DNA of 64,000 bases from an uncultured Mycoplasmatota bacterium (GTDB lineage Bacteria; Bacillota_I; Bacilli_A; RF39; UBA660): positions 1-64,000 of the forward strand of contig UQOS01000002.1 in assembly GCA_900542735.1 (NCBI GenBank), read 5' to 3'. Made by a program: the position numbers and the translations under genes. Below are positions 15,831 through 28,700 of this stretch, piece after piece. Under the pieces are notes generated by a model. The model was not told the DNA's origin and ran no database searches. It worked only from the letters and a program-made list of their open reading frames with translations. Positions within the stretch are counted from its first letter, which is position 1. Every line of letters begins with the position of its first letter.

Positions 15831-18800
15831 CTAATGCAATGAAATTCTTCCTAAATAATGATTTAAAATCATTACTGAATCAAATAAGTCAATATCAGTA
15901 TCATCATTGACATAAGCTGCTTCTTGATAAGCTCCTGTTAATAATGTTTTCGATAAATAGTGATTTAAAATTTTAACAGCATCGAATAAATCAATTTCAC
16001 CATCACCTGAAGTATCTCCTTTGATGACTACATATTTACGATCTTTTTCTACCCCATCAATTACTAGTTTAACAATCATACCAGTAGCTAGTTTTTCATC
16101 ATCATTTATTTTTCTTGTTTCAGTTGCATCCCAAATTTCTAAATACTCATTTTCATTATCTAATTGATTTTTCATTTCTTGTCCAGTAGTATTTAATTTT
16201 ACAGTTCTAATATAATTATTCATAATCGTATGTCCAAATTGAATAGAAGTAATAGTGCTAGCAGGATCAGCTTCTTTATTTACATTAATTTTATAAGTTA
16301 ATACTGTACCATTTTCACTAGTTACTAAAATAATTACTTCTGTATTTCCACTCATTAATGGTGATAGTGTTAAAGTATGTGGTGAAGTATAAGTAGTTCC
16401 ATTCATTTTCATAATAGCTGTGTTATCTTCTGTAATTGCCGTAATATCAATTGATGATACGGTTCTATCTACATTAACGGTATATAGGAATGTATTTTTA
16501 TTAAATGTAAGGTTACCTTCACTTACTAAAATATTACTTAAGTAAGCATTAGTTGATGCTTCTTTTTCATAAGTAATTTTATAGTTTTTAATTGTAGTTC
16601 CATCTTCTGCTGTTACTTGAACAGTAATGGCAGATTTTCCTTCTATCTTAGGAATATTTACAGTATTACTTGACTGTTTTACCCCATTTACTAAATAACT
16701 TATTTTAGAAGTTCCCATGTTAGGAGTTGCATGAATAGTAAGTGTTTCTAAACTAAATGGTATTTTTCCAATAGAATATTCTAAAGAGTCCATACTAAAC
16801 TTTTTATCAAGTTCATAACCTTCTACATTTAAACTACTTAAGTTAGCATCTGTTGATGCTTTTCTTTCTAGTCTTTTAATAATAACGATATAAGTTCTAG
16901 TAGAATTATCTTGGGCTTTTACGATAATACTTACTGGATTATTTCCTACTACTAAGTTATCTATCGTAACTGTTTTTGGAGTAAATGATACATTACCATT
17001 TATATCAACGGTTGCATTACTATCTTCTGTTTCCATAGAAAGATCAATACTAGTTACTTCATTTTCTACTGTTAAATTATAATTTTCTTTGGTTTTAATA
17101 AAATCAATTGAACCAATTGATGGTGCTAAGCTAATTAAATAATTATTACTTGATGGAATTATATTATAAGAAATATTATATGTTTTATTAGTGATACCAT
17201 CAGCAGCTGTTACTACTACTGTAATTACTTTATTACCCATTACATTTGGTATACTAACAATATTACTATCTTGTTTAATACCGTCTACATAGTATTCTAT
17301 TGTAGATAAATTATTATTAGGAGTTGCATTTATTTTTAATTGAGTAGTTCCATATGGTAAATCTCCTAATGAATAATCTAGTGTTGTTTGAACAAAAGCT
17401 TTATCAAGAGGGTATCCTGTTACTGATAAATTACTTAATGTTGCATCTTTACTTAAGGCTTCAACTACTGTAAAGTGATAATTTAAAATCGTACCGTCTT
17501 CTGCTGTTAAAGTTAGAGTTACTTTATTATCAGATAAATGATAGTTACCATTTCCAGATACAGTAGTTTTATTAATGGTTGGAACTCCTTCAATAGAAAA
17601 ATCATTGCTTCCATAAGGAACTGTTATTGTATATTCATATTTATTTGATACAAAAATTGGTGATAATGTTGCTCCTGTTAGTTTAACTTCTTTTAAAGAA
17701 GCATCACTTGATTTTGGTCTAATTACTTTAATCGTATAAGTTTTTGTTGTTTTACCATCTTCAGCAGTTACAGTTACAGTATAATAATTATCTTGTGTTG
17801 TTGATAAAGTAATTTCTTCTTGTTTTGCTATAGTGGCATTACTATCTTCTAAGATAGCTGTTACTTCAGTTGGAGATAATTTTTCTTTAGTAGCTTCTAC
17901 TGTTACTTCATAATCATATATTTCACTATTAAAAGTTGGAACTAAAGCATAACCAGTTACTGCTAAAATACTTAAGTTAGCATTATTATTTTTATTTCTA
18001 GTAATATTTATTTTATAAGTTTTAATAGTACCATTTTGAGCTGTTACAGCTATTTCAAATGTATTTAATCCAGTAGTTAATCCTTTAGTACCAAGACCAC
18101 TAATCGTTGCATCAGAATCTACTGTAGTAGCACCTATTTCAATACTTGTTTTTGTATATACTACATTATCTAAAGTATATTCTAAAGTATCTTTATTAAA
18201 ATCTTTTACAGGATTACCATCTACTGTTAATGTTAATAAGTCATTATTTTCTTTTTTAGCCCTTACTACATTAATTACATAGTTTTGTCTAGCACCTGAT
18301 TCACTTTCTACAGTAATCGTAATCGTATTATTACCAACATTTAAATCATGATTTCCAGTACCTGATAAAATCTTAGCACGACTATCAGATAAGGTAGCTT
18401 CGATATCAATAGAATCAATACTTCCACCTACATTTACGGTATAAGCAGTAGTATTTTGATTAAATTCAGGTGATAAATTTCCTTCACTTACAGTAATAGA
18501 AGATAATGTATTATCACTAGATTTCGTTCTAGATATATTTAATTTATAAGTTTTAGTTACTGTTAAATCTTCACTTACTACCACTACTTCTATTTCTTTT
18601 GTACTTTCTGTCATAGTATAATGACCAATTCCAGATGTGATACTAGCATGAGGCTCAGTAGTAATTGCACTTACATCAAATTCAGTTGTTTCAACAGGAA
18701 CAGTTACATTATATTCTAAAGTATCTTTATTAAAACTTGGATTAAATGAACCATTTGTTACTGTTAATTTATCTAAAGTAGCGATATTTGATTTTTCCTT

Positions 18801-21800
18801 AGTAACAGCTAAGATATAATTTTTAATTGTGCCATCTTCTGCAGTTACTGTAATAATTACTTCATTTATAGTTGTTGTAACTAAAGGAGTATTTGTAAAT
18901 GATACCGTAGCTTTTTTATCAAGATTAGTAATTGGATCATTTACTTCTACACTTAAATTACTACTATTTGCTTCAGTTATATTATTAGGAACAGTTACTT
19001 CATACTTCTTAGATGAAGTGTTATAAGTAGCTTTTTTACCTGCTAAAGTTATATTTTTAATACTTGTATCATTATTAAGATTACGTTTTACATTAATAAT
19101 ATAATCATGTGTAATACTAGTATCATGTGCAATAACTGTTATAGTTATCTTATTATTACCAGTATTAATTCTAACTAAACCATCACCTGTTTTGGTAGCT
19201 AAGTTATCATTAGGAGTAGCTACTATATTTAACTGATGAGTATTATATGGTAAGTCTGTTAAAGTGTAATTATCTTTTGTACTAGTAAAATCTGATATCG
19301 TTACCCCATTAATCGTTAAATCTTTTAAAGTAATGTCTTGTCTATGACTTCTAGTAATATAAATGGTATAAGTTTTTCTAGTATCATCTTCTGATTTAAC
19401 TGTTACTTCAATTTTATTTCTAGTATCAAATTCTAATGGGAATGGATTAGATAAATCAGTGGTAATTTCTGCTTTATCAGTATCTTCTACTGTAGCACTT
19501 ACTACTACTTCACTAGTTGTTCCTGGAACAGTTAATTCATAAGTTTGAGTTAATGGATTAAAGTTTTTAACAGTAGTTCCATTTACTGTTAAATCAGCTA
19601 AGTTATTATTAGAAGATTTTTGTCTAATAACATTTACAGTATAAGCAGTAATTGTTCCATCTTCTGCTGTTACTGTTAAGATAATTGTTTTAGTTGATTC
19701 ACTAGCAGGCATTTGATAAGTTGTACCATTTACTGGTGAAACACTAGCAGTATCACTAATTTCAGCACTTAATTGAAATTGTAAAGTGTTAACTGGAACT
19801 TCAATACGACAGTTATTACTACTATCTACTAAACAGTACCTAGAATCGTCATCACCTATCGTTAGATTAATTCTAGATACTCTAGAATCATTAGCCTTAG
19901 TTCTAGTTACTTTAATAGAATATTCTTGTTCGGTACCATCTTCAGCTGTTACTGTAAAACGATAATCATTTACCATAGTAGTAACTAGTTGAAGTGTTTG
20001 ATTTTTAGTTATTTTAGCATCAGATGAAGTTGTAAATAAAACATCATTAGGTGTTAAAACAGTTACACTATTTGGTACAGTTACTTCATAAATTCCAACA
20101 TCAGTATTTACTGCTTCAATACCAGCAACAGTTAAATTTGAAATTGAAACATCACTATTACGAGCACGTTTAATATTTAATTTATATACTTTTTCTGTAC
20201 CATTTTGAGCTGTTACTGTAATTAATATTTCATTGTTTCCAGTTTTTAAAGTAACATTACCATCACCTTTTACAGTAGCATAAGAATTAGTTTTAGAAGT
20301 TTCAATATTAATATCTTTTTTATTAAATTCAACACTATCTAATGTATATTCAAAAGTATCTTTATTGAAGTTTTTAACACTGATGCTATCTACTTTAATA
20401 TCATCTAAAGTAGCTATATCATATTCTTTTCTAGTAACATTAATGATATAAGAAGAAGTTGTTTTATTTTCAGCTTCTACTATTACTTCTACTTGATTAG
20501 CACCAAACTTTAAGTTTGTATTTCCGGTAATAGATTTAATATTTCCATATAAAGAATTTGGAACAGCATCTACATTAATTTCAGTTATATCAGCATCAAC
20601 AGTAGCAGTATATGTTCTAGTACTTTGACTAAATAATGGTGATAAAGTTCCGTGATCAATTGTTAAAGATTTTAAACTACTATCAGCTGATTTTGATCTA
20701 ATTAGATTAATCGTATAAGTATTTATAGTACCATCTTCAGCAGTTACAACAACTGATACATCAGTAGTTGAGATTGGAAAAGTCTCAGTTTTGGTATTTG
20801 GACTAGCTGTTGTGGTACCAGTAGCATTATCATAAATAGCTACACTTGCTTTACCAGTATCTTTTACTGTAGCAGTAATAGTAACATCAGTTACAGTAGC
20901 ATCATAATTATAAGAATAAGTTCCATTAAAGCTTTCTTGAAATGTTGGTGACATAGTTGCTTGAGGAGTAGATGTAATTGTTAAATTAGATAATTTGTTT
21001 TCATTAGATAGACGATAAACTTTTAGTTTATAATTTCTAGTTGTGTTATCTTGTGCAGTTACTTTTATCGTAAACTCATTAGCACCTACCTTTAAATTAA
21101 CCGTTCCAAGTCCACTAATAGTAGCTTTTCCTGTATCATCTACTAAACCATTTAGAAGTAATGAGGTTTTATTATTTGCTACTTGTCCTAAATCATATTC
21201 TTGAACAGTTTTATTAAAATTATTTACTAAATTACCATCAACTGTTAATGTTTTTAAGTAGCTATTATTACTTGCTGCTTCACGATTTATTGTTAAATTA
21301 TAATTTTGAGTAGTACAGGTATTACCTGGAACACTAGCATATTTACTAAGACAGTTTTCGGCTTTTACTACTAAAGTTTTATTATTTGATAAATTTCCAG
21401 AATTAGGTAGATTCCAATTTCCTAATCCACTATCAACATAAGCATTTTTATGATTCGTAGTAGCACTTACTGATGTTGAATTAATAGCATAAGGAATTGT
21501 CGTTTGATAAGTATAAGTTCCACTAATCATATTTCCAAAACTAATACTGTTCGTTAAATTAATTGCTGATAATGTTGCATCATTTGATAATCTATAAACA
21601 TTAATGGTATAAGTTTCTGTATTACCATAGGCAGCTGTTACTGTTAGATTAAAGGTATTACTTCCTACATTTAAGTTCTTTTTACCAATACCACCTGATA
21701 AGACAGATGCTTGACTATGATTAGCTGTTGCTGATAAATTAATAAAACTAATATTATTAGGAACAATATAATCATAAGTTTTTTGACTACTGCCTGCTAC

Positions 21801-22550
21801 AAATGAAGGAATAGACTGATAAGTAGTGCTGCTATTAGTTACAGTTAAAGTTCCAAGTGTTGCATCATGTGATATTTCCTCACCTGGTACCACAAAAGAA
21901 ATGTCATCCGTTTCATAATTAAGTTTCTTTCCATTTCCATCACTAATTGTGGTTCTACCATTGGTAGTATCAAATTTTAATTCTGCTGTTCCACTAGGTG
22001 CTGAATCATTTATTTTCATAAAAAAGTAACCAATTTCAGTATCACCATTCAAAGAATAATGGTATTGTGAACCTTCCTTTGCATATACAATGATTTGACT
22101 AGTACTCGTATCTAAATTTACATAATTTGACCAACTTGCTGGTTTCCTACTAGTTCCTTTAGGAAGGTCATTTATATTATTGTAAGCTGCAAAAGAATCA
22201 TCACTATAATAAACTGGACTCCAAATTGATGAATCATATGTAATAGCTGAGTTAATTCCAATAACTTCTGATACATCACCCATTTTATAGCTAGCTACAA
22301 TTATCACAACAGTACCCGGTTGAATTTCATCATTATTATTTTTAATATAGGAATCAAGTGTTCCACTTTTATAATCTTCATAACAATTATCTAAATTGAC
22401 ATCATTATCTGAATCATTATATACAGTTGGATCACATACTACAGCCTTTAAATTTAACCCATGAGATAATGCATAAGCATTGGTATCAAATGTTAATACA
22501 AACATTAAAATAAACCCAAAAATTATTTTTTTCATAACTCTACTATTCAT
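15831..22550 (-). CDS. Giant secreted protein: cohesin-like N-terminus, ~20 cadherin-like repeats, dockerin-like C-terminus
   Basis: About 2239 aa. The ATG at 22548-22550 is chosen because AGGAAG lies four bases upstream; an in-frame start at 22589 has no such site. Signal peptide (MKKIIFGFILMFVLTFDTNAYA). Residues ~27-225 resemble a divergent cohesin-like beta domain (IQPGTVVIIVASY, IGYFFMKINDSAPSGTAELKF). I count about 20 cadherin-like repeats (~90 aa each) to residue ~2090. Then comes an X-like module (TGMIVKLVIDGVEKDRKYVVIKG) and a two-copy dockerin: GDTSGDGEIDLFDAVKILNHYL and YVNDDTDIDLFDSVMILNHYL. The second loop has Tyr where the first Ca-ligand Asp is expected. It has no membrane anchor or LPXTG, so it probably attaches through the dockerin. 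First gene of the operon with the 727- and 580-aa proteins. Confidence 0.8.
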   Translation of the reverse strand: MNSRVMKKIIFGFILMFVLTFDTNAYALSHGLNLKAVVCDPTVYNDSDNDVNLDNCYEDYKSGTLDSYIKNNNDEIQPGTVVIIVASYKMGDVSEVIGINSAITYDSSIWSPVYYSDDSFAAYNNINDLPKGTSRKPASWSNYVNLDTSTSQIIVYAKEGSQYHYSLNGDTEIGYFFMKINDSAPSGTAELKFDTTNGRTTISDGNGKKLNYETDDISFVVPGEEISHDATLGTLTVTNSSTTYQSIPSFVAGSSQKTYDYIVPNNISFINLSATANHSQASVLSGGIGKKNLNVGSNTFNLTVTAAYGNTETYTINVYRLSNDATLSAINLTNSISFGNMISGTYTYQTTIPYAINSTSVSATTNHKNAYVDSGLGNWNLPNSGNLSNNKTLVVKAENCLSKYASVPGNTCTTQNYNLTINREAASNNSYLKTLTVDGNLVNNFNKTVQEYDLGQVANNKTSLLLNGLVDDTGKATISGLGTVNLKVGANEFTIKVTAQDNTTRNYKLKVYRLSNENKLSNLTITSTPQATMSPTFQESFNGTYSYNYDATVTDVTITATVKDTGKASVAIYDNATGTTTASPNTKTETFPISTTDVSVVVTAEDGTINTYTINLIRSKSADSSLKSLTIDHGTLSPLFSQSTRTYTATVDADITEINVDAVPNSLYGNIKSITGNTNLKFGANQVEVIVEAENKTTSSYIINVTRKEYDIATLDDIKVDSISVKNFNKDTFEYTLDSVEFNKKDINIETSKTNSYATVKGDGNVTLKTGNNEILITVTAQNGTEKVYKLNIKRARNSDVSISNLTVAGIEAVNTDVGIYEVTVPNSVTVLTPNDVLFTTSSDAKITKNQTLQLVTTMVNDYRFTVTAEDGTEQEYSIKVTRTKANDSRVSRINLTIGDDDSRYCLVDSSNNCRIEVPVNTLQFQLSAEISDTASVSPVNGTTYQMPASESTKTIILTVTAEDGTITAYTVNVIRQKSSNNNLADLTVNGTTVKNFNPLTQTYELTVPGTTSEVVVSATVEDTDKAEITTDLSNPFPLEFDTRNKIEVTVKSEDDTRKTYTIYITRSHRQDITLKDLTINGVTISDFTSTKDNYTLTDLPYNTHQLNIVATPNDNLATKTGDGLVRINTGNNKITITVIAHDTSITHDYIINVKRNLNNDTSIKNITLAGKKATYNTSSKKYEVTVPNNITEANSSNLSVEVNDPITNLDKKATVSFTNTPLVTTTINEVIITVTAEDGTIKNYILAVTKEKSNIATLDKLTVTNGSFNPSFNKDTLEYNVTVPVETTEFDVSAITTEPHASITSGIGHYTMTESTKEIEVVVVSEDLTVTKTYKLNISRTKSSDNTLSSITVSEGNLSPEFNQNTTAYTVNVGGSIDSIDIEATLSDSRAKILSGTGNHDLNVGNNTITITVESESGARQNYVINVVRAKKENNDLLTLTVDGNPVKDFNKDTLEYTLDNVVYTKTSIEIGATTVDSDATISGLGTKGLTTGLNTFEIAVTAQNGTIKTYKINITRNKNNNANLSILAVTGYALVPTFNSEIYDYEVTVEATKEKLSPTEVTAILEDSNATIAKQEEITLSTTQDNYYTVTVTAEDGKTTKTYTIKVIRPKSSDASLKEVKLTGATLSPIFVSNKYEYTITVPYGSNDFSIEGVPTINKTTVSGNGNYHLSDNKVTLTLTAEDGTILNYHFTVVEALSKDATLSNLSVTGYPLDKAFVQTTLDYSLGDLPYGTTQLKINATPNNNLSTIEYYVDGIKQDSNIVSIPNVMGNKVITVVVTAADGITNKTYNISYNIIPSSNNYLISLAPSIGSIDFIKTKENYNLTVENEVTSIDLSMETEDSNATVDINGNVSFTPKTVTIDNLVVGNNPVSIIVKAQDNSTRTYIVIIKRLERKASTDANLSSLNVEGYELDKKFSMDSLEYSIGKIPFSLETLTIHATPNMGTSKISYLVNGVKQSSNTVNIPKIEGKSAITVQVTAEDGTTIKNYKITYEKEASTNAYLSNILVSEGNLTFNKNTFLYTVNVDRTVSSIDITAITEDNTAIMKMNGTTYTSPHTLTLSPLMSGNTEVIILVTSENGTVLTYKINVNKEADPASTITSIQFGHTIMNNYIRTVKLNTTGQEMKNQLDNENEYLEIWDATETRKINDDEKLATGMIVKLVIDGVEKDRKYVVIKGDTSGDGEIDLFDAVKILNHYLSKTLLTGAYQEAAYVNDDTDIDLFDSVMILNHYLGRISLH

Positions 22551-22579
22551 GTAACTTCCTACTTTCTTATTCTTATATA

Positions 22580-22588
22580 AGTATACCA
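22580..22588 (-). promoter_or_regulatory. Extended -10 promoter for the 2239-aa operon
   Basis: Minus strand TGG-TATACT, about 30 bp before the start codon at 22550. No good -35 is seen at 17 bp, as expected for an extended -10 type. Confidence 0.5.
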
Positions 22589-22634
22589 ATTTTTTCGATA
22601 TATTTCTACAAAAATTAATAAATGTTTTTATTTT

Positions 22635-22708
22635 CTAAAGATATAAAGTGCAAACACTAAATTTTGCACCTTATATCTTTAGGCGAAAAATTCGCTTAAA
22701 GATTTTTT
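22635..22708. other. Two overlapping, mutually exclusive hairpins between the giant genes
   Basis: Hairpin A (22635-22682): 12-bp outer stem CTAAAGATATAA/TTATATCTTTAG plus an inner GTGCAAA/TTTGCAC stem. Hairpin B (22675-22703): 13-bp stem ATCTTTAGGCGAA/TTCGCTTAAAGAT. They share 22675-22682, so only one can form at a time. Hairpin B is followed by six T on the plus strand. On the minus strand, which carries both giant genes, neither hairpin has a T tract behind it. Confidence 0.6.
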
Positions 22709-25700
22709 ATTTATCTTCTAGTTGTTCATATAAGTCAGTATTTAAAGAAGAATTTAATCTTAAAATATAGTTTTGCATTTTTGTTACATCAGCTACTGTA
22801 ACATAATTATCAACATCAATATCAGCAGCAACAAACTCAATTTTATCTAATTTGCTTAATCTCAATATTGAATTTTCTGCTAATGTTACATCTGCTACTG
22901 TAATATAACCATCACCATCAATATCACCTTTCACTACTAAATTAAGTTGATCATAGGTAATATTATTAATTACTAGTTTTACTATATATTTAGTCTTTAC
23001 ATTCTCTTCATTTTCTACCACATTTGTTTCTGTACTTTCATACACTTTCAAGTTTTCTCTTTCATTTTTTAAATTACTTAAGAAATCATCTACTATTGTA
23101 TTTGGTTCCATTCCTGTTATGTAATTATTATCTTCATCATCACGATTAATATAATAAGTATCACTTTGTATTACTGGATTAATTACATGAACGGTAACTG
23201 TTTTCGTTAATGATTTATTTCTAGTAGAAGTTATAGTAATCGTTGTATCTCCTACTGTTAATGGTGTAATTAAACCTGTATCTGATACAGTAAGAATAGA
23301 TTTATTATTTACTGTATAAGTCATACCGTTATAATCAGTATTTTCAGGATTATATTTTATGTCAATTTGATAATCATTGCCAACTGGTACATTAATTTCT
23401 AAATCTGTATCAAAAGAAATAATATCTGTTTTCTTATATACTTCAATATTTACTGATTCTTGTGTAATACCATCTTCAGCAATAGAAGTAATTGTAATGA
23501 TATTTTTACCAGCAAATAAAGTTGTTACACCATTACCAACTACTAATGTATCTTTTGAATTAGTAGTAACATCAAAGGAAATATTATTAACATCACCTTC
23601 TACTTCTATAGTGTAAGATTTAGTATCTGATGTAAAACTAGGATTAAGACTACCAACACTTGGTTTAATATTAGTAATTAAAGCATCGTGACTAGCTTCT
23701 CTTACAATAGTAACTTCATAAGTATTTACTAAACCACTTTGAGAAGTAACAGTAATATATTTAGTTACTGTTCCAACGGTTAATGGATAAGTTTCTAATC
23801 CGTTAACGGTAGCATTTTCTGATACAGTTCCTGATAATGTTACATATTTAGTACCAACTGGTACATTTAAAGTATAACTATTTACATCTTTATCAAACTT
23901 AGGAGTAATATTACCTGTACTACTTTCTAGAGTTAATAATTTATTTTCATCACTATTTTCTCTAGTAACAACAAGTTTATATACTCTTTCTGCTTTGGAA
24001 ATACTAACTACTTTAATATAAATTGTGTTCTCTCCTGGCGTTAAATTAATAGTTGTAACTCCTGCTGTTTCTTTATAATCTGTATCTTTTTTAATATAAA
24101 CGGTACTTGTTGATAACTCTGGTGTTGCTTTTAATTCAATGGAAGCTATATTATTTGCTACTGTTAAAGTATAATTTTGAATTGTTTTATCAAACTCTGG
24201 TGTAATATCATGATTCATTACAGATAAAACATTTAAATAAGTATTACTTGCTTCTTGTCTAATAGCATCAATTGTATAAGTAGTATCTTCTCCATTATAA
24301 GATACTTTGACAGTAATGATATTATGACCAACTTCTAAGTTATCATTTCCATAAATATCTACTACAGCATCAGGATTATGAACTTTATAAGTAACAGTAG
24401 CACTTTCATATTCATTTGGAATATTTACAATATAGTTAAGAGTATTTGGATTAAAATCTGGTGTTAAAGCACCCTCTAATACACTTAAATCTTCTAGTAG
24501 TGTTTGTTCTAATTCATTTTCTTTTCTAGTTACTGTTATTGTATAAGTTTTAATTGTTCCATCTTCTGCTGTTACCATAATCTGAATTTTATTTTTTCCT
24601 TCTACAAGATTATAATTACCATTTCCAGATACAGTAGCTTTATCTGATTCACTTTTACCAGTTACATTAATAGAATCAATATAATTTTCAAGTTCTACTG
24701 TATATTCTAAAGTATCTTTATCAAAGTTAGGTACTAATTCACCATTATTAATCGTTAAACTTTCTAGATTATTATCAGATTCTTTTTTCTTAGTTACTAC
24801 TACAGTATATACTTTTGTAGTTCCATCTTGGGCTACTACAGTAAGTTTTACTGTTAAATCTTCACCAGTTAACTGATAAATACCATTTCCAGTTATTTTA
24901 GCAGTAGTATCTTCTCTAATACCAATTATTTGAATAGTATTTATATTACTTTCTACATGATAAATATAATTATATTTTTCTTTATCAAAAGTAAAATCCT
25001 TTTCTGGGAAAGTAACGATATCACTTAAGTAAGCATTACTTGATGCTTTTTTAGTAACAATAATAGTATATTCTAAACTTGTTTTACCATCTTGAGCAAG
25101 AGTCGTAATAGTAATGGTATTTTCACCTATTTTTAAGTTTTTATTACCACTTATTGTATAAGTTGCTTTTTCATCCATCATAGTTACTGTTTCTGTTAAC
25201 TTAGTTACAGTATTCTCAACTTCCATTGTATAAGCATTTTTATTTTTATCAAATACAGGAGCTAATGTACCATAATCAAATGATAAATTTTTAATACGAG
25301 CTTCATTTGGTCCAGCACGATAAATATCTAATTGATAGTTTCTAACACTACCCTCATAGTTGGTAACTCTGATAACAAAAGAGTTTTTACCAGCATCTAC
25401 ATTTAACATAATCTTAGGATCATCTACTTTCATATCTACTTTTGTTTTCGTAGTAGAACCTAATTTATATACTTCAACAGTTGAATACATTTTTTCTTCT
25501 GCTTGTAAGTGTAGATTAACCCTTTTTGTATCTTTTAAAACTTCAGCTGTATAATTCATAATACCAATATTAAAGACTGGTTCTAATGTAGCTTCATCAA
25601 TATACATATTAATTAAGCGATTACTTGCTGTAGGTTTTGGAAGTTTAGTAGCATGAATAATATAGGTTTTAATATCTCCATTTTCTGCTGTTACTATTAC

Positions 25701-28700
25701 TTCAATATCTTTGGTAATACCAATTTCTAAATCTGTATTATTTCTTATTTCAACAGTTGCATCTTTAGAATTTGTTTCATAAATAACAGTAGCACTATCA
25801 TATTCATATGGAATATCAACATTATATTCTAAAATATCTTTATTAAAGCTTGGATCTATTAATCCTTCTGCTACTTGCAATGATTTTAACGAATTATCAC
25901 TACATTTTTTTCTATTAACATGAATTATATAATCTCTACTATTTTCACCATAACTTACAGTAATTACTATATCATTATTACCTGTATTTAATTGATATTC
26001 ACCTAATCCATTAATATCATTTAATGTTTCTTTTAAAGTAGCATCAACGATAACACTATCAATTTCATAATCAACCGAAACATTATATTCTAAAGTATCT
26101 GGATCAAATACTGGATCTAAATCATAAATAGTATCATCATGACTTACAGTTAAACTGTTTAATCCAAATTCAAATTCTCTATTTATAGTTATATTATAAG
26201 TATTTACTAATCCACTTTCACTAGTTACCGTAATTGGAATTACATTAATTCCATAATCTAAAATATAACTACCATTTCCCACTATTGTTTGCATTTTTTG
26301 ACCTTTAATAGTTTTAATGTTTATTTCACTGATATCTTTTGAAACATTTACAGTATAATCATTTACTTCATTATTAAAGTCTGGTGTTAATGGATAAATA
26401 GTTTCTATATCATTTTTCATAGAAGAAACAGTAATACCATTTAATAAATTATTATCACTTGCACTCCTATTAGCATGAATTTTATAAGTTTTACCACGTG
26501 TTTTATCAGCAGATAATACTACAACATTTACGATATTTTCACCAGTTACAAAGTTAGAATTACCAGTAATATATACTAATTGGTCTTCTGCTTCTTTAGT
26601 ATAAATAATATCTAATTGGTTAACGGTACTATCAATATTAATGTAGTAGTCAACGGTATTTTTAACAAACTCTGGTGATAATTCATAACCTGTTACTTTC
26701 AAATTAGCTAAGTTAACATTATCACTTTGTTTTCTTATAATATTTAAAGTATATGTAGATGGATCACCTATTTCTGGTGTTACTATAATTTGGAAAGTAT
26801 TTAAACCAGGTGTTAAATTAAATTCACCATTTCCAAATACTGTAGCATGAGTAGTATTAACAGCAGTACCCTCAATTTTAACGGTACTAATTTCACTATC
26901 TACTTCTAATACATAATCAAATTTATACTTATTGAAAACTTGTAAGAAATCACCGGTATCACCTGATGAAACAGTTAAACTAGCAAGTAGATTACTATAT
27001 TTTTCATTACGATAAGCATGAATGATATAGTCTTTTTCGTTACAACCATATCTAGTTTTAACAGTAGTAGAACAGCTTTCTGATTTAGTATGAACTATAA
27101 TATCATTACGTCCAAAGTATAATACTTTAGCACCTTTTATTTCTATTTGTTGATTATCATTTTTCTTTTCAACATCAAGTTCATATTTACCACTTTCTAT
27201 TGCATTAAATTCTACGTTGTATTCATATAAATTTTCATCAAAATCTGTAATCTCATATTCTGGAGTAATAAAGGAAACACCTAGAATATTAGGATCACTA
27301 TTTGCTTCTCTATATACTGTTAAAGTATAATCAAAAGTTTCATTTAATGAATTTTTAACTCTTATGATAATAGTATTTTCACCAACACTTAAATTACTAT
27401 TTCCAATTATTTCATAAGTTTGTAGATTGTTTTTAGGTGTTATTACTAAATCATCTAAACTAGTAATTTCATTAGGAATATAGATTTCATAGTTAGTAGT
27501 ATCTTCATTAAATACTTTATCAAAAGTACATATACCACTACAGTCATCTTCTTTTTGGAAATTAGCTTCAATATTAGCTAATTTTAACTCTCTTGTTTTA
27601 CTTCTTACCAAGTTAACAGTATAAATAGCTACATCACCATTTTCAGCTGTTACCATAAATTGATACTGATTATCATAAGTTAATTTTTGAGGAAGCATTA
27701 CATTGTGAACAGCATATTCATTACTTAATGTAATAGAAGTAAGAGTAGCATTTGTATCTGTATCAAAGATATCATAACTAAACTCTTTATCACTGTTTGG
27801 TTTTATCTCAACACCATCTACTACAATTTTATCAACATTATTATTAGTAGATAACTCTGGTAATACAGAAATGTGATAATACTTCTGAACGACGCCATCA
27901 CCTGCTGTTACTGTAATCGTATAGATATTACTTGTTTTATCAAAATCAATATCTAGTTTATTATCTAAAGTAATACTAGCATTTTTATCTGCTAAACTGT
28001 AAATTATTTCATCTCTAGTTAATGTTTTTTTCGTTCTTGGAACTCTAATTGTATATTCAGTTTCTTCTGGATCATAAGTTTCTTCAAATGGGTAATTTTT
28101 TACTGATAAACTACTAAGTTGTGCATTAACTGAATCACATCTAGTAATTTCTATTGTATAAGTTTTTTCTGTCTTATCTTCAGCTCTTACTACTATTTCA
28201 ATCGTATTAAGTCCATACTCTAGATTAAATGGTTTACTTAAATCTGTTACAACAGTAGCTTTTGTATCAGCTAAAACTGCCGTTATCATTACTTGATTCA
28301 TAGTACCAATTACGGTTTTCTCATAACTTAATTTAGTTGATGAAAAATTAGGTAATGAAACATAGTTTACTTGTAGGTCCATTAAATCATTATTACTAGA
28401 TTCACTACGAATAATACGAACAGTATAAGTATCAGTAGTATCATCTTCAGCTGTTACTGTTAAAGAAATATCTTTATTATATTCTGTAGCTAATAGAGTA
28501 TGTTTAGATGGATTAGCTGGATTAACACTAGCCATATCAGGAAGTGTTGCTTCTAAAGTAAAATCAGAAGTATTACTTGGTACTTCAATAGTACATAATT
28601 TAGAAGTTGGGTCCATATTACAACTAAATTTATTATCAGATACTGTTACATTAACACTAGAAATTGTTGTATCACTAGATTTTTCACGACTTACATTTAA

